From Canibacter zhoujuaniae (GTDB taxonomy: Bacteria > Actinomycetota > Actinomycetes > Actinomycetales > Microbacteriaceae): a stretch of DNA of 64,000 bases. Positions 1-8,137 of the stretch are shown one piece after another. Made by a program: the position numbers and the translations under genes. Within the stretch, counting starts at the first letter, position 1, and every line of letters starts with the position of its first letter. The stretch lies in the NCBI RefSeq assembly GCF_011752005.1, contig NZ_JAAIJZ010000003.1, positions 62,001-126,000 of the forward strand, read 5' to 3'. The notes beneath the pieces were generated by a model. It saw nothing but the letters and a program-made list of their open reading frames with translations. It did no database searches and was not told where the DNA came from.

Positions 1-1334
1 CCGACTCGGTTTAGACGGTGCGAAATTCCTTCAATGGTCGCATGACGCGGGGAGACAACCAGCACTCGTTTACCTGCTCGCACTAGCTCACCGATAGCGT
101 TAACGACGGTTTGGGTGCCACCGGTGCCCGGCAGGGTGTGTACGGTTAGTGAGTGCCCGGCAGCAATCTGACTAATGACGTCATCCTGCTGCGAATCAGC
201 GTCATAGAGCAGTCGATCATTTTCAGGTGTGCGACTGTTTAACGGCGTGGGGTTCACCGGCTTGTATGCACGGCGCAGCTGTTCGATCGCGGCCTGATCA
301 CCTGCGACAGCGCGCAAAACAGGGGTGTCAAGGTCTTTTAAGTCCTGCACCATACGGTGTGATATTCCACTAAACGATGAGGCAACAAGACGCGGCTCAA
401 CGGTGAAACCCGCAACCCCTGCAGCCATCATCCGGAGACGGTCGATAACCGGTTGCGGTTTAAAAACACCCTCGGACTGCGATAGCGCGAGCAGAGTGCG
501 AGCGTCTATCGCAATACCAAACTGTTGGTAGAGCACCCGAATTAACTCAGGGTTGACAGTCGCCGTGCCCTTCAGTTTGATTTCAAAATCGCGGCCATAG
601 CGGCGAATAGCGAGCGGGCGCAAAAGCACGGGAGCTGCAAAGTTCTCCCCCTCGAACACCCATTTAGCGATACCAACGCCAAGGTGCACAGTCTCAAGCC
701 CGCGCACATTTCGCATCTCGAGAGCCTTCGCAGCAACATTAGCCGCAGCACGCTTCGCCTTGCGCAACGCAACATCATCGCGTATCAGTTGAGAAAGAAG
801 GGTTTTTTGGCCGGTAATAAACTGCGCAAGACCGCTTGGGTGTGTGGTCGAAAGATCAATGCGGTTGCGCTCTTTATCCTCGAAGTGCAACAGTGGATTA
901 ACGCCACCGAGACGGGCAATAGCCTCCCGCCAGGAAGCGTGGAGCACATCAAATTTTGGAGTCGGAGCCGGCATCGAAGCGGACTTCTCAGCATGTGGTG
1001 CTTGTGCGGTTGCAGCCTCTGCGGCAGTGCCGCTAAGCGGTTTTTGACTCCCCGCTGTTTTCAGCACCGGCTGCTCAGCAACCGCTTCCTCAGCAGCGCG
1101 GTTGTCTCCCTGCGCAGGATGATCCGCCTTCGCAGCCCGCGCCTCAGCAGCCTGCGCACCCGCTGGGTGTGTGGGCGCAACCGGCCCAGTCTCTACCGGG
1201 CCAGCTGTAAAAGCGCCTGGTTCAAAACGGCCAGTGTGAATTACCTCTGTTTCACCGGTGTCTGCAGGCAGCTCTTGACCAGCACCATTGCCGGCGTTGC
1301 TGTTACGACCAAATAACTTTCCAAAAGACCACAC
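1..1334 (-). CDS. Helicase-like P-loop ATPase, N-terminal part (runs off left edge)
   Basis: An open frame on the minus strand runs from a GTG at 1334, directly after an in-frame TAG, off the left edge of the window, giving about 444 residues of the N-terminal part. It begins MWSFGKLFGRNSN, has an Ala/Pro/Glu-rich linker to about residue 115, then a conserved-looking region (FDVLHASWREAIARLGGVNP, about residues 120-140). Further on is LPGTGGTQTVVNAIGELVRAGK followed by VLVVSPRHATI, which looks like a Walker A loop and motif Ia of a superfamily I helicase/AAA protein. The Walker A lysine is absent. I infer a DNA or RNA helicase-like ATPase of the large actinobacterial kind; the catalytic C-terminal motifs lie outside the window. 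No strong ribosome binding site precedes the GTG. Confidence 0.75.
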   Translation of the reverse strand, partial: MWSFGKLFGRNSNAGNGAGQELPADTGETEVIHTGRFEPGAFTAGPVETGPVAPTHPAGAQAAEARAAKADHPAQGDNRAAEEAVAEQPVLKTAGSQKPLSGTAAEAATAQAPHAEKSASMPAPTPKFDVLHASWREAIARLGGVNPLLHFEDKERNRIDLSTTHPSGLAQFITGQKTLLSQLIRDDVALRKAKRAAANVAAKALEMRNVRGLETVHLGVGIAKWVFEGENFAAPVLLRPLAIRRYGRDFEIKLKGTATVNPELIRVLYQQFGIAIDARTLLALSQSEGVFKPQPVIDRLRMMAAGVAGFTVEPRLVASSFSGISHRMVQDLKDLDTPVLRAVAGDQAAIEQLRRAYKPVNPTPLNSRTPENDRLLYDADSQQDDVISQIAAGHSLTVHTLPGTGGTQTVVNAIGELVRAGKRVLVVSPRHATIEGISHRLNRV

Positions 1335-1350
1335 CTAAACAGCCTATTGC

Positions 1351-1367
1351 GAAATTCTTTGAATTTC
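1351..1367. repeat. Perfect inverted repeat upstream of the helicase-like gene
   Basis: GAAATTC-TTT-GAATTTC is a perfect 7-3-7 inverted repeat that ends 17 bases before the GTG at 1334. Its position suits an operator. No known regulator consensus was recognised. Confidence 0.4.
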
Positions 1368-1475
1368 CCCGAACAGCGCCGACTAGCTGTGATTTATATT
1401 CCAGAAAACGCACATACACACAGCGCTAACTCTGCTTCAGCATGCACGCAGCAGAGAAGTAGCCGGATCAGCTAA

Positions 1476-2789
1476 CTAGGCCGTCAAGTTTGCCCGATCC
1501 GCCGTATCAGGATTGCGGTCACCGCGCAGCCGCCCGACCCAACTCATACCGTGGTAAACAACGAGGGCTGCAACGGTGCCGAGGGCGATACCGTTAAAGT
1601 AAAAATCACCGCTTTCGATGGTGAAGTTAGCGATACCAACAATCAGCGCAATAGCGGCAGTGAACTGGTTTACCGGCCTGTTGAAATCAACCCGGTTATC
1701 GATCCAAATTTTCACCCCAATTAAACCGATCAGGCCGTACAGCGCAACTGTGACGCCGCCGAGCACCCCGGCCGGAATCGAGTTGATAACCGCACCGATT
1801 TTAGGTGAGAAAGAGAGCGCTATCGCAAACAGGCCCGCAACCCAATAGGCAGCGGTTGAGAACACTCGAGTGGCTGCCATAACACCGATGTTTTCTCCGT
1901 AAGTGGTGGTGCCAGCACCGCCACCGAAACCGGCTAGAGCAGTGGCAATACCGTCAGCGAAAAGCGCTCTACCGGTCACCGGATCAAGGTTCCGATCAAT
2001 CATTAGCCCAACCGATTTTACGTGCCCAACGTTTTCGGCAATAAGCACCAGCACCACCGGCAAGAAAACGGGTAGCAAACCCCAGAGCGCCGGGTTTGCA
2101 AACGGATTCGCCATGAGATTAAAGGACGGCAGCCCGAACCACGCTGCATCCGCGATTGCTTTGGTATCAACCTGCCCAGCAAGAAGCGCCGCAATGTAGC
2201 CAACTATGACTCCGAGCACGATTGAGAGTCGCCCGATAAACCCTCTGAAAACCACGGTTATAAGAAGAATTGAGCTGACTGTAATCAGCGCTATATACGG
2301 TGCAACAGAAAAGCTGTCGCGCACAACCGGCGCCAGGTTGAAACCGATCAGCGCCACAATTGTGCCCATCACAACAGGCGGCATCAGTCGGTTGATCCAC
2401 CCCGAGCCAACAAAATGCACCAGCAAACCGATCAGGAACAGCAGCAAACCCGTTGCAAAAAGCCCGAAGCCAGCGGCCCCTGTATCCCCGTCGTTAGCCG
2501 CAATTGCCACCCCGATTGGGGCGATAAACGCAAAAGAAGAACCGAGATAGCTCGGCACCCGATTACCCGTAATCGCAAGGAAGATGAGGGTGCCTAAACC
2601 AGAGAAGAAGAGTGTAGCTGTCGGTGACAGGCCTGTGATCAGTGGCACTAGGAAGGTCGCGCCAAACATCGCTATCACGTGCTGCGCACCAAACCCGATG
2701 GTGCGCGCCCAGGTCATACGCTCTTCTGGAAGCACACGAGCATCCGGAGCCACGTTTTTACCGTTACCGTGTAGCTTCCAATCAAACAT
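1476..2789 (-). CDS. Uracil/xanthine permease, NCS2 family
   Basis: A 437-residue polytopic membrane protein of the nucleobase:cation symporter-2 family, close in length to E. coli UraA. About 12 to 14 hydrophobic segments can be seen. The family signature region AENVGHVKSVG, then GGGAGTTTYGENIGVMAATRV near residues 290-315, matches the uracil-type branch more than the xanthine branch (NxG(x)xxTR motif with N-I-G...TRV). It should import uracil or a related base with protons across the cytoplasmic membrane. The start ATG at 2789 has a GGAG box 4 bases upstream. It stands alone between the helicase-like gene and a small membrane protein gene, so a role in pyrimidine salvage is an inference from family only. 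Confidence 0.9.
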   Translation of the reverse strand: MFDWKLHGNGKNVAPDARVLPEERMTWARTIGFGAQHVIAMFGATFLVPLITGLSPTATLFFSGLGTLIFLAITGNRVPSYLGSSFAFIAPIGVAIAANDGDTGAAGFGLFATGLLLFLIGLLVHFVGSGWINRLMPPVVMGTIVALIGFNLAPVVRDSFSVAPYIALITVSSILLITVVFRGFIGRLSIVLGVIVGYIAALLAGQVDTKAIADAAWFGLPSFNLMANPFANPALWGLLPVFLPVVLVLIAENVGHVKSVGLMIDRNLDPVTGRALFADGIATALAGFGGGAGTTTYGENIGVMAATRVFSTAAYWVAGLFAIALSFSPKIGAVINSIPAGVLGGVTVALYGLIGLIGVKIWIDNRVDFNRPVNQFTAAIALIVGIANFTIESGDFYFNGIALGTVAALVVYHGMSWVGRLRGDRNPDTADRANLTA

Positions 2790-2838
2790 TATTCTCCAAA
2801 CATTGCAGTTTAATTAGCGCCTGTTAAGCACACACCCA

Positions 2839-2844
2839 ATTCTA
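2839..2844 (-). promoter_or_regulatory. Putative -10 box for the permease gene
   Basis: TAGAAT on the minus strand lies about 50 bases upstream of the permease ATG. No convincing -35 box is present. Confidence 0.3.
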
Positions 2845-2887
2845 GTGAAGAGCCTAGGCACCACAGCAGCAAGGGTCTTGCACCCGT

Positions 2888-3085
2888 CTAACGACGCTTT
2901 CTCACATGCTCTTCTGGGCCGCCCGGTGTGGTGACCAAGCCAACAATCGCACCGAAAACGGCGCCGGTGAGAGTCCACAACCAGAAGTTAAAAATGAGCG
3001 CACACACAAAACCGACTACAACACCAACACAAATCCCGAGCACCACCTGCGCGATACGCTGCTTGCGGGTTACCTTTTTGCTCAT
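2888..3085 (-). CDS. Small membrane protein, function unknown
   Basis: A 65-residue protein with a basic N-terminus (MSKKVTRKQR), two hydrophobic segments at about residues 11-32 and 34-52, and a polar basic tail. The second segment is glycine-rich (TGAVFGAIVGLV), which suggests tight helix packing. Its ATG overlaps the TGA stop of the upstream CYTH gene in an ATGA arrangement, so the two are translationally coupled. I do not recognise the family. Confidence 0.65.
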   Translation of the reverse strand: MSKKVTRKQRIAQVVLGICVGVVVGFVCALIFNFWLWTLTGAVFGAIVGLVTTPGGPEEHVRKRR

Positions 3086-3864
3086 TTGTTTGCACCAATC
3101 CGCCGCGCGATGCCGCGTAATTCTTGAATACGGGTGTTTCGTTCAGAAGTCGTTACATCCGCTGTGCCGGCTTGCAGTTCCTGTGCGGCAAGCCGATCCG
3201 CAAGATCTTGCACAGCTAGCGCCGCGATCCTTTCCGCCGCAACCCCGCTAGCTAGCGCCCGCAGAATTAATGCTCCTGCCGCGCGCGCTATTTTGCTATC
3301 TGCGAGAGAGCGTGCAGCACCCGCAGCGAGCAGCGCTTCCTGCAGTGTTTGCAGCGCGCTGTGATCCGTGGTGAGTGCCTCAATCTCCCATTCCCGCCAA
3401 GCTCGAGTGACGCCATTCGTCCGGTCTGTAGCGACTACGGCATCATCGGCGATTTCGTAACGGGCAACGGTCGCCTGATCGTGCAGAAACGTGATTTTAC
3501 GCTCAGTACGTATTTCCGCAACAACCTCAAGCCGCTCCGCGCTGCCTGGCACAAGAGTGTTGAGGTGTGTAGCCGCACCCGCCGGAATTTCGTCGCAAAA
3601 CTCCCAGCTGGTCTCTTCCTGCGTAGTCTCATTAATCCGGGTTTTAATATGCCACCCTGCGTCATGCCCACCGGCACGCCGCCGCACCGCAGTGCCCACC
3701 TTGGCAAGCGCGCGATCGGGCGTATCGAAGTAGACCGCCTCAAGCTGCACCACTTGAATCGGCTCAGGGTCTAAGTGGGCGGGCCAACGCTCTGGCAGCT
3801 CAGCTCCAACTGGCGCCTCAAACTTCAGCTCAACCTCGTGATGCACACTCGCATTTTTAGACAT
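3082..3864 (-). CDS. CYTH domain-containing protein (triphosphate-binding fold)
   Basis: A 260-residue protein starting with the CYTH hallmark ExExK as HEVELKFE at about residues 9-16. Charged residues typical of the triphosphate tunnel follow (YFDTPDRAL, AVRRRAGG, WHIKTR, REWEIE). CYTH proteins hydrolyse inorganic triphosphate or related nucleotides with divalent metal. The C-terminal 80 residues are Ala-rich and helical. They are shorter than a full CHAD domain, so this may be a CYTH protein with a degenerate or truncated CHAD tail. It is transcribed divergently from the gene at 3874, with only 9 bases between the two start codons. Confidence 0.75.
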   Translation of the reverse strand: MSKNASVHHEVELKFEAPVGAELPERWPAHLDPEPIQVVQLEAVYFDTPDRALAKVGTAVRRRAGGHDAGWHIKTRINETTQEETSWEFCDEIPAGAATHLNTLVPGSAERLEVVAEIRTERKITFLHDQATVARYEIADDAVVATDRTNGVTRAWREWEIEALTTDHSALQTLQEALLAAGAARSLADSKIARAAGALILRALASGVAAERIAALAVQDLADRLAAQELQAGTADVTTSERNTRIQELRGIARRIGANK

Positions 3865-3873
3865 ACTTTAAGC

Positions 3874-4404
3874 ATGACAGATTTTGTGCAGTCTCAGATT
3901 CCAAAGCTTGTGCTTGAAGCTGTGCGCGATCTGCAGAATGCTGGTGCGCGGCCTGAGATGCTCGCAAACTGGCGTAGGCGTCGCAAACTCCTGCTATTCG
4001 GTGGCAAATGGCGCCTGGAGACACTGGGTGAAGCCTATCGAGTCGGGGTGCTGTTGCTGACAGAAAGTGGTGAAATTTGGTGCGCCGAGGGGCAGACCCG
4101 TGCCGCAAAACGGGAACGTCTTGGCGTTGTTTCAAACTCGCAGGAGTATCGACGCGATCTTGCCGGGCTCGCATACGACTCCGGATATGCGACTGGCACG
4201 GTGATAAATTTTGGCTGCACAAAAATGCCGCAAGACGAACAGGATTTGCGAGCTCTGGCGGCAGATCCGCAAGCTGTGATTGCGCTTTCCGGTAACACCC
4301 TGAAAGTGCGCTGGCGCGCCGCAGCGGATCTTGCGCAGGCGCCAAGTTTAGAAGCCTATTTGCGCGATCGGGTGTCACTAATTTTAGAGAACTCACGCAG
4401 CTAA
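3874..4404 (+). CDS. Conserved hypothetical cytoplasmic protein
   Basis: A 176-residue protein starting MTDFVQSQIPKL at ATG 3874. A longer reading from 3775 would run deep into the divergent CYTH gene and is less likely. It contains a basic segment NWRRRRKLLLFGGKWR at about residues 32-47 and no membrane segment or known motif. TACTTT lies 4 bases before the ATG and could be a -10 box for a leaderless message, though the spacing is short. Function unknown. Confidence 0.6.
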   Translation: MTDFVQSQIPKLVLEAVRDLQNAGARPEMLANWRRRRKLLLFGGKWRLETLGEAYRVGVLLLTESGEIWCAEGQTRAAKRERLGVVSNSQEYRRDLAGLAYDSGYATGTVINFGCTKMPQDEQDLRALAADPQAVIALSGNTLKVRWRAAADLAQAPSLEAYLRDRVSLILENSRS

Positions 4405-4454
4405 ATTTAACTGTAAAACTCTGCCCGTGAAAGAGCATCCACAGCGGAGTTGTC

Positions 4455-4460
4455 TATAAT
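4455..4460 (+). promoter_or_regulatory. Consensus -10 box for acetyl-CoA synthetase
   Basis: TATAAT is a perfect -10 hexamer with TG four bases upstream and no good -35 box. Transcription would start near 4467, downstream of the ATG at 4463. That rules that ATG out and supports the start at 4499, giving a leader of about 30 bases. Confidence 0.65.
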
Positions 4461-4498
4461 TAATGCAGTTATTTAACGGCAAACAACGGGGTAAGTCA

Positions 4499-6610
4499 AT
4501 GTCTGAAGATCACGGCACAATCGAAAGTCTCTCGCTGCACGGGCTGGAGCGCGAAACATATGCGCCACCGGCTGAATTTACAGCGCAGGCGAATATCAGT
4601 GATGCGACTATTTACGACACCGCAAAATCTGATCCTGATGCCTTTTGGGCTGAGCAGGCGCGCACGCGACTAACCTGGTCAAAACCGTTTACTGAGGTTT
4701 TAGATTGGTCGAATCCGCCGTTTGCGAAATGGTTCGCAGATGGTGAACTAAACGTGGCCTTTAACTGTCTTGACCGCCACGTACTCGCGGGCAATGGCGA
4801 CCGTGTTGCGCTGCATTTTGAGGGTGAGCGTAGTGATACTCGCACCATTACTTATAAGGAGCTCACCTTCGAGGTGAAACGCGCTGCGAACATGCTCGCA
4901 GCTCTCGGGCTGCAGGCGGGGGATCGGGTCGCGATTTATATGCCGATGATTCCTGAGGCAGTTATCTCGATGCTCGCGGTCGCGCGTCTGGGCGCAACCC
5001 ACTCGGTGATATTCGGTGGTTTCAGCGCCGACAGTCTCAGAGCGCGTATCGACGATGCTGCGGCGAAGCTTGTTATCACGGCTGACGGAGGCTTTAGAAA
5101 AGGCAAAGTGTCACCATTAAAGCCAACGGTAGACGCGGCTCTTCAGCTTGCTAGTAACGATGGTGAAACATCAAGCGTTGAGCGTGTTATCGTTGTGCAG
5201 CGCACTGGTGAAGATGTTGACTGGGTAGACGGGCGTGACCTATGGTGGCACGAGGAGATAACCGCGTTTGAGGGGGATCACAAAGCGGTTGGGTTCCCCG
5301 CCGAGAATCCGCTGTTTATTCTCTACACATCCGGCACAACCGGCAAACCGAAGGGCATTTTGCACACCAGTGGTGGCTATCTCACGCAGGCTGTGACAAC
5401 TCATTCAAATGTTTTTGATTTGAAGCCGGAGACAGATGTTTACTGGTGCACCGCCGATGTTGGATGGATCACCGGTCACACATATGTTGTTTACGGCCCG
5501 CTCGCAAACGGTGCAACGCAGGTGCTCTACGAGGGCACCCCAGACACTCCTGACTGGGGGCGCTGGTGGCAGATCATCGAGAAATATAAAGTCTCAATTT
5601 TCTACACTGCGCCAACCGCTATTCGCTCCTGCATGAAAGTTGGGCGCCAAGTGCCCGCGCAGTATGATCTATCATCTCTGCGCCTGCTCGGATCCGTCGG
5701 CGAGCCGATCAACCCGGAGGCGTGGCGCTGGTATCACGAGGTGATCGGCGGCGGGGTTGCCCCTATCGTTGACACCTGGTGGCAAACTGAGACCGGTGCG
5801 ATCATGATTTCTGCGCTGCCGGGGCTCACCACCTTAAAGCCGGGATCTGCTCAGGTGCCGCTGCCGGGGATCGCGGTAAATATCGTGACCGATGAGGCTG
5901 TGCCGGTGCCGCACGGTTCGGGTGGTTTGCTTGTGGTTGAGCGGCCGTGGCCGTCAATGGCGCGCACCGTTTTCGGTGACGATCAACGCTACATTGACAC
6001 CTACTGGTCAAAATTTGGCGATAAGTATTTTGCCGGTGACGGCGCGCGGTTTGATGACGACGGAGATGTCTGGCTTCTCGGTCGTGTGGACGATGTGCTA
6101 AACGTGTCTGGGCACCGTCTCTCTACCGCTGAAATTGAATCAGCGCTGGTTGAGCATCACGCTGTCGCCGAAGCAGCGGTTGTGGGTGCCTCTGATGAAA
6201 CTACGGGCCAAGCGGTTGCGGCCTTTGTCATTTTGAAGAGTCAACAGCATCTGGTGACCGCAGACAGCGCGGAAGCTGAATTGAAAAAACACGTTGCGAA
6301 CATTATTGGCCCGATTGCGCGCCCACGCGATGTGTTCATAGTTGATGAGCTGCCAAAGACACGGTCGGGCAAGATTATGCGTCGCGTGCTGCTCGATATT
6401 GCCGAGGGCCGTGAAATTGGTGACACCACAACACTGACCGACGTTAATGTTGTGCTAGACATCTCATCCGCTGTTGATGAGCATGATGGGGTTGGGCCTG
6501 AGGCGCTCACCCCTGGTGCGACAGGCGGCGAGGCTGCGGCACTTGTCGGATCGGCAACGCCCCAACAGAAAAAGAAAAAAGGATTCTTCGCTAGGCTCTT
6601 TGGGCGGTAG
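4499..6610 (+). CDS. acs: Acetyl-CoA synthetase (AMP-forming)
   Basis: A 703-residue acyl-adenylate-forming enzyme that converts acetate, ATP and CoA to acetyl-CoA. Near residue 275 is the AMP-binding loop YTSGTTGKPKG. The acetate-type acyl pocket region has WCTADVGWITGH, followed by VDTWWQTETG. The C-terminal PKTRSGKIMRR near residue 620 carries the catalytic lysine that is the usual target of acetylation control. The start MSEDHG is chosen because GGGGTAAG precedes it and the -10 box at 4455 excludes the upstream ATG. Oddly, the protein extends past the usual C-terminus by about 50 residues, ending in an Ala-rich linker and the basic tail QQKKKKGFFARLFGR. Confidence 0.95.
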   Translation: MSEDHGTIESLSLHGLERETYAPPAEFTAQANISDATIYDTAKSDPDAFWAEQARTRLTWSKPFTEVLDWSNPPFAKWFADGELNVAFNCLDRHVLAGNGDRVALHFEGERSDTRTITYKELTFEVKRAANMLAALGLQAGDRVAIYMPMIPEAVISMLAVARLGATHSVIFGGFSADSLRARIDDAAAKLVITADGGFRKGKVSPLKPTVDAALQLASNDGETSSVERVIVVQRTGEDVDWVDGRDLWWHEEITAFEGDHKAVGFPAENPLFILYTSGTTGKPKGILHTSGGYLTQAVTTHSNVFDLKPETDVYWCTADVGWITGHTYVVYGPLANGATQVLYEGTPDTPDWGRWWQIIEKYKVSIFYTAPTAIRSCMKVGRQVPAQYDLSSLRLLGSVGEPINPEAWRWYHEVIGGGVAPIVDTWWQTETGAIMISALPGLTTLKPGSAQVPLPGIAVNIVTDEAVPVPHGSGGLLVVERPWPSMARTVFGDDQRYIDTYWSKFGDKYFAGDGARFDDDGDVWLLGRVDDVLNVSGHRLSTAEIESALVEHHAVAEAAVVGASDETTGQAVAAFVILKSQQHLVTADSAEAELKKHVANIIGPIARPRDVFIVDELPKTRSGKIMRRVLLDIAEGREIGDTTTLTDVNVVLDISSAVDEHDGVGPEALTPGATGGEAAALVGSATPQQKKKKGFFARLFGR

Positions 6611-6673
6611 CAGAGACCGCCGCCGTTAATCCCGTACCGCCGCCCTCTGTTGGGACGTGCGGTAAACACACAG

Positions 6674-6711
6674 CGGCGCGCTGACAGGTATTTCCTCCTG
6701 CCAGCGCGCCG
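6674..6711. terminator. GC-rich hairpin between convergent genes
   Basis: CGGCGCGCTG-A-CAGG, an 8-base loop and CCTG-C-CAGCGCGCCG form a strong stem with one mismatch. It sits between the convergent acs and PuuD-like genes. No T-run follows on either side, as is common for terminators in actinobacteria. Confidence 0.55.
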
Positions 6712-6722
6712 TGATGCGTGGT

Positions 6723-7424
6723 TTACGCTGTGGTTCTGTGTGATTTCGCGGCCGCGACAACCCATTCAAACAATCGCGCGTCAGACGCGATACGCTCGAA
6801 ACGGTCTTCTGGATGCCACTGCACCGCCACGATTTCGAACTCTGGGTCTTCAATCGCCTCAACGGTGCCGTCTGATCCATGCGCGACGACCCGCAGCCCA
6901 TCCCCTATGCGGCCAAGCGCCTGGTGATGATAGCTCGACACGTTAACCGTGTCAGCACCGTCGAACAGAGAATGCAAAAGCGAGTCAGAAGCAATCGCAA
7001 CGTCATGCTCTGTTCCCACATGATCCTTCGCATTTTCAATATCTTGAATCATGTCACCGCCACGGTGCACATTCCACAATTGCATTCCACGGCAAATTAA
7101 AAGCGCAGGGATGCGGCGTTCTTCAGCAACAGAAATAGCACGCAGATCGGCCTCATCCTGACCCTCAAAATCGGTTGGCCCGTAAGTTGGGTGAGGATCC
7201 TGCCCGTATCGGCTCGGGGTCACATCGTTCCCACCGGGGAGGACGATTCCCGCTACGCTATCCCAGATCTCATCAGGCGCAAAGGGACTGATGAGCACGG
7301 GAATTCCGCCGGCAGCCGTAATAGCTTTCACGACGGTATCCGATACTGTGGATCCGCTCTTGCGGAGCCCCTTGACCTGCGCAGAGGACATAGCAGGGAC
7401 TCCGATCAGCGGTTTTTCACTCAC
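6723..7424 (-). CDS. PuuD-like gamma-glutamyl hydrolase (class I glutamine amidotransferase, C26)
   Basis: A 233-residue protein with the class I glutamine amidotransferase triad visible: the nucleophile in LLICRGMQ (Cys111) and the HxE pair in VQWHPED (His204, Glu206). The oxyanion region is GIVLPGGNDV. Members such as PuuD hydrolyse gamma-glutamyl amides and release glutamate; others serve in aniline or peptidoglycan-related reactions. It starts at GTG 7424, overlapping the upstream stop as GTGA, and is the last gene of the P450/GS operon. This places it as the step that removes the glutamyl group put on by the GS-like ligase. The exact amide substrate is unknown. Confidence 0.85.
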   Translation of the reverse strand: MSEKPLIGVPAMSSAQVKGLRKSGSTVSDTVVKAITAAGGIPVLISPFAPDEIWDSVAGIVLPGGNDVTPSRYGQDPHPTYGPTDFEGQDEADLRAISVAEERRIPALLICRGMQLWNVHRGGDMIQDIENAKDHVGTEHDVAIASDSLLHSLFDGADTVNVSSYHHQALGRIGDGLRVVAHGSDGTVEAIEDPEFEIVAVQWHPEDRFERIASDARLFEWVVAAAKSHRTTA

Positions 7425-8137
7425 TTAGTTGCTCCCTCTAAGGATTCTTCCGGATACGGCAGGTGCGGAAACCACTTGTTCCACGCTGCTTTGAGCTTTC
7501 CGTTCTCGATGATCGTGGTCATCGCATCGTTGAGGAGACGGAACATCTCGGGACGATCCTTCGCAACCCCAACACCCCACGGGTTTCGGGTTTCTGCGGT
7601 GAATGCTAGATCAAAGTCAGCTTCTTCACCGAGCGGCACCGTCACCACATCATCATCCACCATCGCGTCAACCTCACCGGATCGAACCGCCTCAATCATG
7701 TCTGAGAAGACATCATCGCTGGCTCCGAACGGCACCAGAATAGCGCCAGGGAAAGTTTCTGCCAATCGCATATTTGCACTGTTAGCAATCGCAGCAACCT
7801 TGTACCCGTTGAGATCTTCAGGGCTGCGCGCCGGATCACCTGCCCGCACAAGCACCGATTCGTTGAAGACCGCATAGGGTCGCACAAAGTCGACCTGCTC
7901 TTCTCGTGAGGGGATAATTCCCTGGCCGCACAGCACTGCATCAACACGGTGCTGCTGCACCGATGGCAGCATGTCATCCCAGGGCATCATAACCCACTCG
8001 ACTACCCTGCCGGTTGCTTCAGCGAGCAGCTTAGCAACCTCTGGTTCATAACCGTCGCGCACACCGTTCGCATCTGCGAGCCCAAACAGTGGCATCGCGG
8101 GTGAGTCGATACACGCCAATCGAAGTTTTTCTGTCAT
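7421..8137 (-). CDS. Solute-binding protein family 3 domain protein without signal peptide
   Basis: A 238-residue protein of the amino-acid-type substrate-binding fold (SBP_bac_3). The N-lobe starts directly at MTEKLRLACIDSPAMPLF, then DGYEPEVAKLLAEATGR, the lobe crossing near AAIANSANMRLAE, and a C-lobe with DAMVDDDVV and WNKWF. There is no hydrophobic signal peptide, lipobox or membrane segment, so it should stay in the cytoplasm, unlike the usual ABC transporter binding proteins. The start at 8137 shares one base with the stop of the GS-like gene (TAATG), and its own stop overlaps the next start. The tight coupling argues for a shared pathway role: intracellular ligand binding or sensing, a cyclodehydratase-like enzyme, or a decayed transporter part. 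Confidence 0.75.
   Translation of the reverse strand: MTEKLRLACIDSPAMPLFGLADANGVRDGYEPEVAKLLAEATGRVVEWVMMPWDDMLPSVQQHRVDAVLCGQGIIPSREEQVDFVRPYAVFNESVLVRAGDPARSPEDLNGYKVAAIANSANMRLAETFPGAILVPFGASDDVFSDMIEAVRSGEVDAMVDDDVVTVPLGEEADFDLAFTAETRNPWGVGVAKDRPEMFRLLNDAMTTIIENGKLKAAWNKWFPHLPYPEESLEGATK

Noticed and set aside
684..1316. A 210-residue plus-strand open frame
   Set aside because: It is the complement of the helicase-like coding frame on the minus strand, is Arg/Cys/Ser-rich and has no recognisable motif.
4463..4498. Upstream ATG of acetyl-CoA synthetase
   Set aside because: It lies between the consensus -10 box and the expected transcription start, so it would not be on the message.
6612..6722. 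Possible att site matching the tRNA-Arg 3' end
   Set aside because: No match to the T arm or acceptor sequence of the tRNA was found here.
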